The notes under the pieces: model-generated
What the model saw: the letters and a program-made list of their open reading frames with translations, nothing else
The model's database searches: none
What the model was told of the DNA's origin: nothing
DNA from: Salinivirgaceae bacterium
GTDB lineage: Bacteria > Bacteroidota > Bacteroidia > Bacteroidales > SZUA-534
Length of the DNA: 64,000 bases
Assembly (NCBI GenBank): GCA_017551905.1
Contig: JAFZKK010000091.1
Span: forward strand, 1 to 64,000
Direction of reading: 5' to 3'
Translations under genes and position numbers: made by a program
In this document: positions 40,960-49,883 of the stretch, piece by piece
How positions within the stretch are numbered: position 1 is the first letter of the stretch
How the letters are laid out: each line of letters begins with the position of its first letter

Positions 40960-41036
40960 GGTTCCGTAGCTCAGCTGGATAGAGCAACAGCCTTCTAAGC
41001 TGTGGGTCTTGGGTTCGAATCCCAACGGAATCACCA
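40960..41036 (+). tRNA. tRNA-Arg(TCT)
   Basis: Standard cloverleaf: acceptor GGTTCCG/CGGAATC, D stem GCTC/GAGC with AGCTGGATA loop, anticodon stem ACAGC/GCTGT with loop CTTCTAA (anticodon TCT), T stem TTGGG/CCCAA with TTCGAAT loop. CCA is encoded (41034-41036). It reads AGA and AGG codons. Confidence 0.97.
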
Positions 41037-41037
41037 T

Positions 41038-41073
41038 AAAAAATCCCCGGTACCATTGGCATCGGGGATTTTT
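41038..41073 (+). terminator. terminator after tRNA-Arg(TCT)
   Basis: Stem AAAAATCCCCG with CGGGGATTTTT around a 13-base loop. The A and T tracts on both sides would also let it end the leftward direction. Confidence 0.85.
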
Positions 41074-41094
41074 CGTTACTAATTCTATCCTCAA

Positions 41095-42525
41095 TTATTT
41101 CTTCTCAATAGGAGTGTAGCGGCCGCTCAGGTGCATCAAGGCGAACAGGTTGAGCAAGCCGTCGTAGTAGGCGTCGAAATAGCCGTCTTCGTATGGCTCG
41201 TGCTTTGCGTTCCACAGCTCATCGATGAAGTCGCGGCTGTTGCGCAGCGGCTGTGTCAGCGATACGGCGGCAACAGTGCCCACAAGGCCGATAGAGTGGC
41301 GCAGAGCCTTGTATCCGCCGGCAGCGGCAATGTTCTCAACCGGTGTGCCGTCAAGGTTGTACTGGTCAACAAATGTGCTAACGCCCTGGCTGCGGAAGAA
41401 CGTCTGGATGCGGTATCCGTAGTCGAACTGCCAGTCGGCGTCGGCGCCGCTCCAGGTGTAATCAAGAGCGATGTTCATTGGCACGCGCCACGAGTCGAAG
41501 CGGAATTTTGCGCCCCAGTCGCCACGCATCGGCGCCATTACCGAGCCGTCGTAGTTCGAATAGTCGGGGTTAAGGCCGGTTATTGAGTCGCAAGCCTTGT
41601 GCAGATACTCGCGCGATTTGCGTGCGCATTCCATCCAGAAGTCGGAGCGGCCGTCTTCGGCATATTTAGCCCAAATCTCGTAGAAGGCCGGAATGTGGTA
41701 CGACGGGTCGGTGTAGCTTGCGCCAAAGCCGTCGGGCACAAAGGTTATAAGCATCTCTTTTGTGTTGATAAGGTTCAGAATCTCAGGCTCTGGGAATTTC
41801 ATGCCGGGGCGGAAAGCTGGCATCTGTGGAGCCTCGCCTGGCTTGTGTTGTGGGCCTTCGCCGGGTTTGCGGTCTGGCTTTTGGCCTTCGGGCTTCTGGC
41901 CGTCGGCTATTTGCGGCGGACGCTGCCCAAACGGACGGAATCCCGGATTCTCATTATAACCTTTGTGCGAGAACATAGCGTTCAAGATGCGTTGCGCCTC
42001 GCCTAAATAGTTGAATTCGCCATCGTTGCCCCACTGGTTCGAAGCCAGGATGAGCGAGGTGATGAAATACAGCTCGCCGTCTGATGCCGAGCCGGGCGAG
42101 TTCTGTTCGCCGGTTATCTTGCAGCTCCAAGCAAAATAAGCCTCGCGCGGGCCGCTCTGATGTTGCATATATTTCTTTGTCCATCGCCATAACTTGTTGA
42201 ACATCTCTTGTTTATCCCATTGCACGGCAATCATCAGGCCGTAGCTCATGCCTTCGGTGCGCACGTCATGGTTTTTGATGTCGGAGATGTAGGCCATCGA
42301 GTCGTCAACCTCAAAATAGATTTTGTTTTCGCCTTCGAACAGATTGTAGAAAGTCTCGTTCAGCTTGGCGTCGATTTGCTCCTGAGTGTATCCTGCCTCA
42401 AGAAGCATATTGCGGCACTGTCCGGGTTGCGGTTTCAGCGCCGGGTCCGATGTCGGGTTCACCTTGTTGCATGCAGTCACCATCAAGGTCAGAGCACATG
42501 CCATAATAATGTTCGATTTATTCAT
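41095..42525 (-). CDS. glycoside hydrolase family 8 lipoprotein
   Basis: 476 residues from the ATG at 42525, which gives a lipoprotein signal (MNKSNIIMACALTLMVTAC); an upstream in-frame start adds 24 residues with no signal character. The GH8 fold is marked by the proton-donor Glu in VRTEGMSYGLMIAV and the SASDGELYFITSLILAS block with the catalytic Asp. GH8 enzymes cut xylo-oligosaccharides, cellulose or chitosan; the sequence is closest in style to the exo-oligoxylanase group, but I cannot fix the substrate. An unusual insert of about 45 residues, rich in Pro, Gly, Gln and Lys (near 200-245), sits in the middle of the domain. No SusC/SusD pair is nearby. Confidence 0.88.
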   Translation of the reverse strand: MNKSNIIMACALTLMVTACNKVNPTSDPALKPQPGQCRNMLLEAGYTQEQIDAKLNETFYNLFEGENKIYFEVDDSMAYISDIKNHDVRTEGMSYGLMIAVQWDKQEMFNKLWRWTKKYMQHQSGPREAYFAWSCKITGEQNSPGSASDGELYFITSLILASNQWGNDGEFNYLGEAQRILNAMFSHKGYNENPGFRPFGQRPPQIADGQKPEGQKPDRKPGEGPQHKPGEAPQMPAFRPGMKFPEPEILNLINTKEMLITFVPDGFGASYTDPSYHIPAFYEIWAKYAEDGRSDFWMECARKSREYLHKACDSITGLNPDYSNYDGSVMAPMRGDWGAKFRFDSWRVPMNIALDYTWSGADADWQFDYGYRIQTFFRSQGVSTFVDQYNLDGTPVENIAAAGGYKALRHSIGLVGTVAAVSLTQPLRNSRDFIDELWNAKHEPYEDGYFDAYYDGLLNLFALMHLSGRYTPIEKK

Positions 42526-42763
42526 ATTAATGTGATTTAATTCGCTCGCTAATATCCGACAAAAAAGTTTCAATTCATTTTCTGATAGACGAAACACGAT
42601 GTTTTTCTCAATAAAATTGGATTTTTTATCGGTTAGCGACGCTGTAATTAATGCCGATTTTTTGTTTGCGCCGTCATATTCCGATTTTGGTTTCCGATTT
42701 TTGTTTACGTTTACGTATTCTGTTTATGTTTTGAAACCGATAATGTAAATCGATACTAATATT
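42526..42763. other. intergenic region between divergent GH8 and transporter genes
   Basis: 238 bases with no gene. It has several repeats of CCGATTTTT-like words (42650-42720) and a near-match promoter box TATGTTTT around 42725. Nothing else is seen. Confidence 0.4.
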
Positions 42764-42913
42764 ATGGCAGACAATTATTTAGAGCGACATTACGAGGAGT
42801 ACGAGGCTAAAAAAGCCGCGTGGGAGAAGGCCAAGAAACTTGGCAAGTACAAACCGAAGAAAGCCGCGCCGCCACGTCCGAATAATCAATCAACAATCGA
42901 AAATCAAAAATAA
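42764..42913 (+). CDS. small Lys/Ala-rich protein before the nucleoside transporter
   Basis: A 49-residue frame starting MADNYLERHYEEYEAKKAAW and continuing with Lys and Pro-rich sequence (GKYKPKKAAPPRP). Its stop is one base before the transporter ATG, which suggests translational coupling. The last ten residues (NNQSTIENQK) are translated from an AATCAAAAATC-type low-complexity array. Short proteins starting MxDNYLE are common in Bacteroidales, but I know no function. It competes with a frame that would extend the transporter N-terminally; the coupled layout and the transporter's normal start favour this gene. Confidence 0.6.
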   Translation: MADNYLERHYEEYEAKKAAWEKAKKLGKYKPKKAAPPRPNNQSTIENQK

Positions 42914-42914
42914 A

Positions 42915-44201
42915 ATGAACTCAGCTTTATTAAAATCTCGCTTGATAGCGATGAACTTCCTGATTTTTGCCGTTTGGGGCGCTTATCTATGCTCGCTGGG
43001 CATCTATCTGGGCAAAGTGGGAATGGGGCCGCAGATTGGCTCGTTTTTCGCCATTCAGGGCATAGTGTCACTTTTTATGCCGGCGCTCATCGGCATTGTG
43101 GCCGACAAATGGATTCCGGCGCAGAAACTCTTAGGCATCTGTAACGCTCTGGCTGCCTTGTTTATGGCCTTGGCCGGATACATGGGTATGCATTATGGCG
43201 ACAGCGTCACTTTTGCGCAGCTGTTTCCGTTCTATGCCGTCAGCGTGGCGTTTTTTATGCCGACAATAGCGCTTGGTAACTCGGTGTCGTACAATGCTTT
43301 GACACGTGCCGGACTCGACACCGTGCGCGATTTTCCGCCCATTCGCGTCTTCGGCACCATCGGCTTCATCATCTCAATGTGGATAGTTGACCTTACCGGC
43401 TTCAAAAACAACTATATGCAGATGTTTGTGTCGGCAATATGGGGTGGGGTGCTGGCCGTCTATTCGTTCACGCTGCCCGCTTGCCCGGTCAATGGCGGCA
43501 AGTCGTCGGCTTCGATAGTAGAGGCGCTCGGGCTGCGCGCGTTCACGCTTTTCAAACAGAAAAAGATGTGCCTTTTTTTCATCTTCTCGTTCCTGTTGGG
43601 CATGTGCTTGCAGGTAACTAACGGATTTGCAGGCACTTTCCTTGGCGATTTCGGCAAAAATCCGGTTTATGCCGACTCGTTTGCCGTTAAGCACAACATA
43701 ATGCTGAGCTCGCTTTCGCAGATATCTGAGACGCTTTGTATCTTGCTGATACCGTTCTTTTTAAAACGATTCGGCATTAAGAAGGTGATGCTCATATCGA
43801 TGCTGGCCTGGGTGTTCCGTTTCGGTTTCTTCGGCCTTGGCAACCCGTCCGACGGCGTCTGGCTTTTCATCTTGTCGATGATTGTCTATGGCGTGGCGTT
43901 CGATTTCTTCAACATCAGCGGCTCGCTTTTCGTCGACCGTAACACCGACGAGGGCATCCGCTCGAGCGCGCAGGGTGTGTTTATGATGATGACAAACGGA
44001 CTTGGAGCCACCATTGGTTCCTATTGCGCCAGCGCTGTTGTCAATCATTTCGTCTATCAGCCGGCTGCGGCCAATCAGCAGTTCGATGTCATGGGCGGCT
44101 GGTCGACAGCATGGTACATCTTTGCCGGATTTGCGCTTGTTGTGGCAGTCGTTTTCGCCATAACATTCGATTATAAACATGAGGAAGAACGAAAACACTA
44201 A
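42915..44201 (+). CDS. nucleoside transporter (NupG/XapB-like MFS)
   Basis: 428 residues from the ATG at 42915 (MNSALLKSRLIAMNFLIFAV), with 12 membrane helices. The start WGAYLCSLGIYLGKVGMG and later SLFVDRNTDEGIRSSAQGVFMMMTNGLG are characteristic of the nucleoside:H+ symporter family. It imports nucleosides across the inner membrane. A longer frame from 42840 would overlap the small gene before it. Its last codons (ERKH and the stop) lie in the start of a hexamer array. Confidence 0.88.
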   Translation: MNSALLKSRLIAMNFLIFAVWGAYLCSLGIYLGKVGMGPQIGSFFAIQGIVSLFMPALIGIVADKWIPAQKLLGICNALAALFMALAGYMGMHYGDSVTFAQLFPFYAVSVAFFMPTIALGNSVSYNALTRAGLDTVRDFPPIRVFGTIGFIISMWIVDLTGFKNNYMQMFVSAIWGGVLAVYSFTLPACPVNGGKSSASIVEALGLRAFTLFKQKKMCLFFIFSFLLGMCLQVTNGFAGTFLGDFGKNPVYADSFAVKHNIMLSSLSQISETLCILLIPFFLKRFGIKKVMLISMLAWVFRFGFFGLGNPSDGVWLFILSMIVYGVAFDFFNISGSLFVDRNTDEGIRSSAQGVFMMMTNGLGATIGSYCASAVVNHFVYQPAAANQQFDVMGGWSTAWYIFAGFALVVAVVFAITFDYKHEEERKH

Positions 44202-44318
44202 CACTGACGGAAAACGATAACGATAACTAAAACGTAAACACTAAACTTCTAAACTCTAAACTCTAAACTCTAAACTCTAAACATTTACCTCTAATCATTT
44301 AACTTTAAACTTTAAACA
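44188..44318 (+). repeat. low-complexity array, transporter to ROK kinase
   Basis: Hexamer words AACACT, AACGAT and AACTAA, then four to five CTCTAAA units (44245-44282), then AACTTTAAACTTTAAAC before the next ATG. It supplies the transporter's last codons and stop. No gene and no hairpin. Confidence 0.85.
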
Positions 44319-45275
44319 ATGAATCTTTCTGTTGGAATTGATATAGGCGGCACAAACACCGCTTTCGGTCTTGTCGATAAAAATGGCAAAATATATGCTC
44401 AAGGTTCGGTGAAAACTCAGACGCACGAGAGGGTCGAAGACTATGCGAATGAGGTGTTCGGGCAAATTATGCAGGCCGCTGCGCAGATTGCCGAAAAGCC
44501 CTGCGAGATAGTGGGAGTGGGCATTGGCGCCCCCAACGGTAACTATTACAACGGTTGCATCGAGAATGCCGCAAATTTGCGTTGGAAAGGTAAGGTTGAG
44601 ATTGCTACAATGTTCAAAAAACTGTTCGGCAAACCGGTTTTTCTGACTAACGACGCCAACGCCGCAGCCATTGGTGAGATGGTTTACGGAGCGGCCAAAG
44701 GCATGAAAAACTTCATCGAGATAACGCTTGGAACCGGGCTTGGCAGCGGCATTGTTGTCAACGGCCAACTGCTTTACGGACACGACGGTTTTGCCGGCGA
44801 GGTGGGGCATATTGTTGTTTGCCGTGGTGGCCGCGACTGTGGCTGCGGACGCAAAGGCTGCCTTGAGACCTATGTTTCGGCTACGGGCGTGGTGCGTACC
44901 GCCACCGAACTGCTTGCCACACGCAACATCGACAGCGAGCTGCGCCGCATTCCCAACAGCGAACTGACAGCCCTTATGGTGTCGCAAGCGGCGGGCCGTG
45001 GCGACGCTATTGCCCGCGAGGTGTTTGAGCGCACCGGAGCCATTCTGGGGCAGGCTCTTGCCGATGTTACAACCGTTACCAGCCCCGAGGCGTTCATCAT
45101 CTTCGGCGGACTAGCCAAAGCCGGCGACATCTTGCTTGAGCCAACACGCCGCCACATGGAGCAGAATATGCTCAACATGTTCAAAAACAAAGTGAAAGTG
45201 CTTCCCTCGCAACTCAGCGACGATGCCGCCATTCTCGGCGCCAGCGCGCTTGTGTGGAATGAGCTAAGTGCGTAA
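44319..45275 (+). CDS. ROK-family sugar kinase (glucokinase-like)
   Basis: 318 residues. Phosphate-binding GIDIGGTNTAFGLVD, catalytic Asp in FLTNDANAAAIGE and the ROK zinc motif in HIVVCRGGRDCGCGRKGC with ETYVS following. It phosphorylates glucose or a related hexose in the cytoplasm. ROK kinases and ROK repressors share this core, but there is no DNA-binding N-terminus, so it is an enzyme. Arrays lie on both sides; the following one begins two bases after the stop. Confidence 0.93.
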   Translation: MNLSVGIDIGGTNTAFGLVDKNGKIYAQGSVKTQTHERVEDYANEVFGQIMQAAAQIAEKPCEIVGVGIGAPNGNYYNGCIENAANLRWKGKVEIATMFKKLFGKPVFLTNDANAAAIGEMVYGAAKGMKNFIEITLGTGLGSGIVVNGQLLYGHDGFAGEVGHIVVCRGGRDCGCGRKGCLETYVSATGVVRTATELLATRNIDSELRRIPNSELTALMVSQAAGRGDAIAREVFERTGAILGQALADVTTVTSPEAFIIFGGLAKAGDILLEPTRRHMEQNMLNMFKNKVKVLPSQLSDDAAILGASALVWNELSA

Positions 45276-45277
45276 GA

Positions 45278-45432
45278 ACGATAACGAAAACGAAAACACT
45301 AACACTGACACTAACACTGACGCAAACACTAAACACTAAACACTAAACTCTAAACTTTTAACTTATCACTTATCACTTATCACTTGTGCCTTATGCCTTT
45401 TCAACTCTAAACTTCTAACCCTCTAAACATTC
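45278..45432 (+). repeat. low-complexity array, ROK kinase to menA
   Basis: AACGAT, AACGAA, AACACT and ACACTAA words, then a run of CTTATCA repeats (45361-45385), then AACTCTAAACTTCTAACC. Coding-sense A/C-rich as in the other arrays. Confidence 0.85.
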
Positions 45433-45435
45433 ATC

Positions 45436-46332
45436 ATGAAACTAAAACTCTGGATTCAGGCTGCGCGGTTGCGGACATTGCCGCTTTCGGTTTCGGGCAT
45501 TATTGTTGGCTCGGCATTAGCTTTTAGCCGTGTCGGTTTCAATGCGTTGCTGTTTGGCCTTCTGATGCTGACAACAATTTTGCTGCAAGTGTTGAGCAAT
45601 TTCGCCAACGATGTAGGCGACTTTGAACATGGCACCGACAACGCCGAGCGCGTGGGGCCGCAGCGCGGATTGCAGGCTGGCGGATTGTCGCTCAAAGAGA
45701 TGAAATGTGGAGTGGCTGTGGCGGCTGTTGTGGCCTTCCTTTCCGGTGTGGCGATGCTCTACACCGCTTTCGGCATCGACGCCAACTTCTGGGCTTTTCT
45801 GGCCTTCGGAATCCTCACAATCATAGCGGCGCTGCGCTACACCATGGGGCGCAACCCATACGGCTATCGTGGTTTGGGTGATGTTATGGTGCTTGTGTTT
45901 TTTGGTTGGGCAACCACTATCGGCTCGTATTATATTATCTGTCAGCAGATTACGTGGCAGATATTAGTTCTTGGCTTCGGCATCGGTTTTCTGTCGATGG
46001 GAGTGCTGAATATCAACAATATGCGCGACGCCGAGACAGATGCCAAGACCGGCAAACGGACCATAATTGTCAAGTTGGGAGTGAAGTTCGGACAAGTTTA
46101 TCATCTGATATTGTGCGTGTTAGGCGTATCGGCTTTCGCTGTATGCATTTTGGCGGACCGAAAGCCTCTTGCGCTCTTGTGGATTCTGCCGCCAGCCGTT
46201 TTGCTAATAATGCACGGCATACGCATCTTCACCTGCAGCAACGTCAAAACCATCGACCCCGAACTGAAAAAACTGTCGCTGTCAACACTGCTGATGGCGG
46301 TGTTGTTTGGCTTGTGTGTCGTTTTTGGCTGA
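45436..46332 (+). CDS. menA: 1,4-dihydroxy-2-naphthoate polyprenyltransferase
   Basis: 298 residues, eight to nine membrane helices. The two Asp-rich motifs of the UbiA superfamily are present (NFANDVGDFEHGTD and NNMRDAETDAKTGKRT). The start LRTLPLSVSGIIVGSALAF is typical of MenA. It attaches the prenyl tail in menaquinone synthesis at the inner membrane. It stands alone here, with no other men genes in the window. Confidence 0.93.
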   Translation: MKLKLWIQAARLRTLPLSVSGIIVGSALAFSRVGFNALLFGLLMLTTILLQVLSNFANDVGDFEHGTDNAERVGPQRGLQAGGLSLKEMKCGVAVAAVVAFLSGVAMLYTAFGIDANFWAFLAFGILTIIAALRYTMGRNPYGYRGLGDVMVLVFFGWATTIGSYYIICQQITWQILVLGFGIGFLSMGVLNINNMRDAETDAKTGKRTIIVKLGVKFGQVYHLILCVLGVSAFAVCILADRKPLALLWILPPAVLLIMHGIRIFTCSNVKTIDPELKKLSLSTLLMAVLFGLCVVFG

Positions 46333-46404
46333 TAATCTATTGTTAGTTATTAAATTACATTTTTCAAAAAATTCGTATATTTCGCGTTTGATAATATGTA
46401 GCGA

Positions 46405-46540
46405 ATAAAAAACGAAAAACGATAACGAAAACACTAACACTGACGAAAACACTGACGCTAACATTAACACTAACGATAACGATAACGATAACGATAACGA
46501 AAACATTAAACCTGTTAAACTTGTTCAACTTTAAACTCTA
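46405..46540 (+). repeat. low-complexity array, menA to surface protein 3
   Basis: Hexamer words AACGAA, AACACT, AACATT and a run of five AACGAT units (46470-46500), ending in AACCTGTTAAACTTGTTC. Surface proteins 1 and 3 are both preceded by such an array; protein 2 is not. Confidence 0.85.
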
Positions 46541-46545
46541 ACAAA

Positions 46546-49378
46546 ATGAAAAAGATGCACAGATTTATTCTAACTTTTGCCATGGCATTGTGCTCAATGG
46601 CAGTTTTAGCCCAAAGCGGCTTCAATTATCAGGCGGTTATCCGCAATAATGGTGAAGTGATTAGCAACCAAGATGTTACGCTGCGCATTAGCATTATGAA
46701 TGGTAACGAGGTTTGCTATCAGGAAACCCAAAAGACAAAAAACCAACGCCTACGGCAACATAACTGTCAGTGTTGGCAGCGGAACGGCTACCATTGGAAC
46801 TTTCAGCGCTGTGCCTTGGGCGACAATGTTGCTGACATTGAAAACCGAAGTTGATACGGACGGCTCCGGCAATTTTGTTGACATGGGTCAAACACCTATT
46901 CAGCCTGTGCCGTTTGCTCAATACGCCAAGAAAACCAGCGAGATAGACAATCCCAGCGAGATTCAGATTCAGGCTAAAGCCAACACCGGCGACGACGAAG
47001 CGCTGTTTGCTGTTAAAGATGAGGACGGCAATGTTGTTTTTGCCGTATATAAAAACGGTGTCCGCGTGTATGTTGACGAGAACGATGCGAAGGCTGCCAA
47101 AAGCGGATTTGCTGTGGCCGGCCGCTCAGGAAAAGCCGATGAAGGCAATCAGTTTTTTGTTGTAAACAAAGAAGGTACAAAAGTTTATGTTGACGGCGAG
47201 AACTACAAAGCAGCCAAAGCCACATTTGCCGTGGCAAGTGTAAGGAAAGGGAAAACCGCAGAGGATAACATGCTTGTAATCAGCGAGGAAGGCACAAAAG
47301 TTTATGTTGATGGTGAGAACGACAAAGCAGCCAAAGCCACATTTGCGGTGGCAAGCGTGAGAAAAGGAAAAACCGCAGAGGATAACGTACTAGTAATCAA
47401 CGAGGAAGGCACAAAAGTCTTTATCGATGATGATGCCAATGGCAAAGCCGCCAAGGCTACATTTGCCGTGGCAAGTGTGAAAAAAAGCAAAGACGGCCAA
47501 ACAGCCAACTCAAACTATTTGCTCATTGACTCCGACAGCACACGTGTTTACATTGATGAGGCTAATGACAGCAAAGCTGCCAAAAGTGGTTTCGCAGTAG
47601 CTGGAAAGAGTGGTGGCAAAGCCGGCTCAAACGACCTGTTTAACATTGACCTTGCCACAACCGCCAAAACTCTTAACGAAGAAAACCGCGTTTACTGGTA
47701 TCCTGAAAAGAATGCCTTTATGGCTGGTAATCTGAAAGTTGATAGCGCCGCCCAAGTGGGGACAAACTCATTCAACGCTGGTTTCCAAAATAAGGCTATT
47801 GGCGAGTATTCGCAGGCATTGGGTTTCAAATCGGTTGCTAAAGGCAATTATACAACGGCAATTGGACGCGAGGCCAAAGCCGACAAGGAAAACGCATACG
47901 CTTTCGGTAGCGAAGCACAAGCCAAAGGCGAGGGCAGTTATGCCATTGGCGCTGGTGCCATAGCATCCGGCACAAGCAGTTATGCTTTTGGTAGTGTAGG
48001 TAAAGATTCGGTAGGTAATTGGATGCCAGCCGCTGCCGCCACAAACGATTTTGCATACGCCATTGGAGCAGGAACAAAAGCTTCGGGCAGAGGTTCTATG
48101 GCTTTGGGTGTTGGAACAACAGCAAGCGGCCCATATTCCACATCATTGGGTTATTATACAAATTCCGATGGATGGTTCTCGTTGGCAATGGGCCAGCAAA
48201 CAACCGCCAACGAGTGGTGTTCTTTTGCTATGGGATATAAATCCATAGCCAAAAAAGGAAATTCTGTTGCAATAGGCGACAGTACAATAACCGACGAGTA
48301 CTGCGCCGTTGCCTTGGGGCAAAGGACTGCCGCAACAGGTTGGGCATCTTTTGCAATGGGATACGAATCTCTTGCTAGCCATTGGAATTCAGTTGCAATT
48401 GGATATAGAGACACTGCCAGCGGCGCGCAATCTGTTGCAATGGGTGCTGAATCCACGGCGAGCGGAGACTGGTCGGTGGCAATGGGTGGTAATAGCACTG
48501 CCAGCGGCGCTCACTCTTTTGCAATGGGTAGTGAAACTCTCGCTAGTGGCGACGGGGCGTTTGCTATGGGCGCGAACACTGAGGCTAATGGCAACGTGTC
48601 GTTTGCTATGGGCGCGAATACTGAGGCTAATGGCTATTGCTCGTTTGCCTTAGGCCGTGGTGCTAAAGCAAATGGTGGCGGTTCTTTTGCTTTAGGCGAA
48701 GGTACTTCTACAGATGCCAAGTGTTGGAATTCTATGGCTTTTGGATGGGGAACAGTTGCCAATGTTAATTCAGAGGTGGCAGTCGGAAGTTTTAATACAG
48801 GCGAAAAGGCATTGTTTGTTGTCGGAAACGGAGGTGTTCGTTGGGACAATGCCACACAATCATACACTGACGACACAACAAGAAGCGACGCATTTATTAT
48901 ATATGAAGATGGTACGGCAAAGTTTAACGGCTATTTGACGTGCGCTGCCGGAACAAATATTGATTCCGATTTGCGTTTGAAAAAAGATGTGAATACCATC
49001 AACGGTGCATTGGATAAAGTGCTGAAACTGCGTGGCGTAAACTACTATTGGAAGAACCGCGAGGAGATGGCCGCCGCCCGTGGCAAGGATGTCAAAAATA
49101 TGAGCTACGGCTACAGCGACAAGCTGCAAACAGGCGTTATAGCACAAGAGGTTGAGCAGGTTATGCCGGAGCTTGTCAGCACCGATAAAGACGGCTTTAA
49201 ATCAGTTGATTATGTCAGCCTGACACCGGTTTTGATTGAGGCCATCAAAGAACAACAACAGATTATAACAAGCCTGCAAAGCGAGAAAGATGCGCAGCAG
49301 AAGGAGATAGAAAACCTGAAAGCCGCCAACGACAAAATGCAGCGCCAGATAGATGAAATTTTGGAGAAATTGAAATAA
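46546..49378 (+). pseudogene. repeat-rich surface protein 3, frameshifted (phase-off or broken)
   Basis: Paralogue of the protein at 9863, nearly identical over the first part. The frame from 46546 (signal peptide, then SGFNYQAVIRNNGEVISNQD) stops after 102 residues. At 46737-46742 there are six A where protein 1 has five; removing one A joins the frames into 943 residues. The corrected protein has five 39-residue repeats, a long YadA-like head (MALGVGTTASGPYSTSLG kind), S74 domain with corrected Ser807 and Lys812 (DSDLRLK) and a coiled coil. The long second frame is undamaged for over 2.6 kb, so the shift is recent, switchable, or a sequencing error. A strong terminator follows. Confidence 0.85.
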
Positions 49379-49388
49379 TGCATACGGG

Positions 49389-49406
49389 GACGTGGCGTGC
49401 CACGTC
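49389..49406. repeat. REP-like palindrome after surface protein 3
   Basis: GACGTGGC-GT-GCCACGTC, 18 bp, ten bases after the stop. It differs from families 1 and 2 in sequence but occupies the same position as copies a and b behind the other two paralogues. Confidence 0.65.
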
Positions 49407-49416
49407 TGCAACAATG

Positions 49417-49449
49417 GGCCGGGAATCATTTGGTTTCCGGCCTTTTTTT
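49417..49449 (+). terminator. terminator of surface protein 3
   Basis: Nine-bp stem GGCCGGGAA with TTTCCGGCC (one G-T pair), 8-base loop, then seven T. Confidence 0.88.
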
Positions 49450-49462
49450 GTTTGCAATTGTT

Positions 49463-49635
49463 GTCATGCTACTTGTCCCGATGGCTATCGGGACCACATC
49501 TTTACCAATAGCATAAGATTCCTACATCCGTCAGAATGACAAAATTCATGTCATGCTGAACTTGTCCCGATGGCTATCGGGACCACATCTATACCAATAG
49601 CATAAGATTCCGATTTCCATCGGAATGACAAAATT
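49463..49635. repeat. two tandem copies of a GTCAT...ATGAC hairpin element
   Basis: Copy 1 (about 49463-49546) and copy 2 (about 49550-49635) share CTTGTCCCGATGGCTATCGG and ACCAATAGCATAAGATTCC. Each is bounded by GTCAT and ATGAC inverted ends and contains the hairpin TCCCGAT-GGCT-ATCGGGA. Copy 2 has a second intact hairpin (TTCCGAT/ATCGGAA) that is decayed in copy 1. Similar elements ending in GTCAT/ATGAC are widespread in bacterial intergenic DNA and look like non-autonomous mobile units. No gene is present between 49450 and 49762. Confidence 0.75.
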
Positions 49636-49733
49636 CCAACTGTCAAACAACCATTCTTCTACGTGCCCCACGTATCCCCGACAATTTTCTCGAAAAAATC
49701 CGCCCGGCGGCGAACAACCTTGCAAATTCCTAT

Positions 49734-49741
49734 TACTTTTG
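49734..49741 (+). promoter_or_regulatory. promoter -7 box of the aromatic operon
   Basis: TACTTTTG, a full match to TAnnTTTG, 22 bases before the leader peptide ATG. No TTTG is seen at ideal -33 spacing. Confidence 0.6.
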
Positions 49742-49762
49742 CGCCGTTAAAAAACAAAGAGA

Positions 49763-49813
49763 ATGTATAACGCATCATTTTTCGCTTATTACTTTTACTA
49801 CTTCAAGAGTTGA
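49763..49813 (+). CDS. Phe/Tyr-rich leader peptide of the aromatic operon
   Basis: Sixteen codons: MYNASFFAYYFYYFKS, then TGA. Nine residues are aromatic (five Tyr, four Phe), including the run YYFYYF just before the stop. It lies between a TAnnTTTG box and an intrinsic terminator in front of pheA, the classic layout of a ribosome-mediated attenuator leader. A ribosome stalled on the aromatic codons would cover the end of the frame and change the folding downstream. The composition is far from chance expectation. Confidence 0.85.
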   Translation: MYNASFFAYYFYYFKS

Positions 49814-49879
49814 GGCGGGGTGATGTTTGTATGACGATATTAATGAATTGAGCCCCGCAGAAAACGGGGCTTTTTTTTT
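49814..49879 (+). promoter_or_regulatory. transcription attenuator before pheA
   Basis: The terminator is AGCCCCG (49851-49857), loop CAGAAAA, CGGGGCT (49865-49871), then nine T. The segment GCGGGG at 49815-49820, starting two bases after the leader stop codon, is complementary to CCCCGC at 49853-49858, so it can form an alternative antiterminator that removes the 5' arm of the terminator. When Phe or Tyr is short, a ribosome stalled on the leader would leave 49815-49820 free to pair and let transcription continue into pheA; when both are plentiful a ribosome at the stop codon masks it and the terminator forms. The pairing is seen in the sequence; the mechanism is inference from known attenuators. 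Confidence 0.8.
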
Positions 49880-49883
49880 GAAA

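Noticed and set aside
44245-44282. CTCTAAA repeats resembling telomeric repeats.
   Set aside because: Only four to five units within a circular-type bacterial gene context and mixed with other words; no replicon end is indicated.
46735-46745. A AAA AAC in the correct frame in surface protein 3, a classic -1 ribosomal frameshift heptamer.
   Set aside because: A -1 shift here reaches a stop within a few codons; the downstream frame needs +1 (or loss of one A), so programmed -1 frameshifting does not explain the gene.
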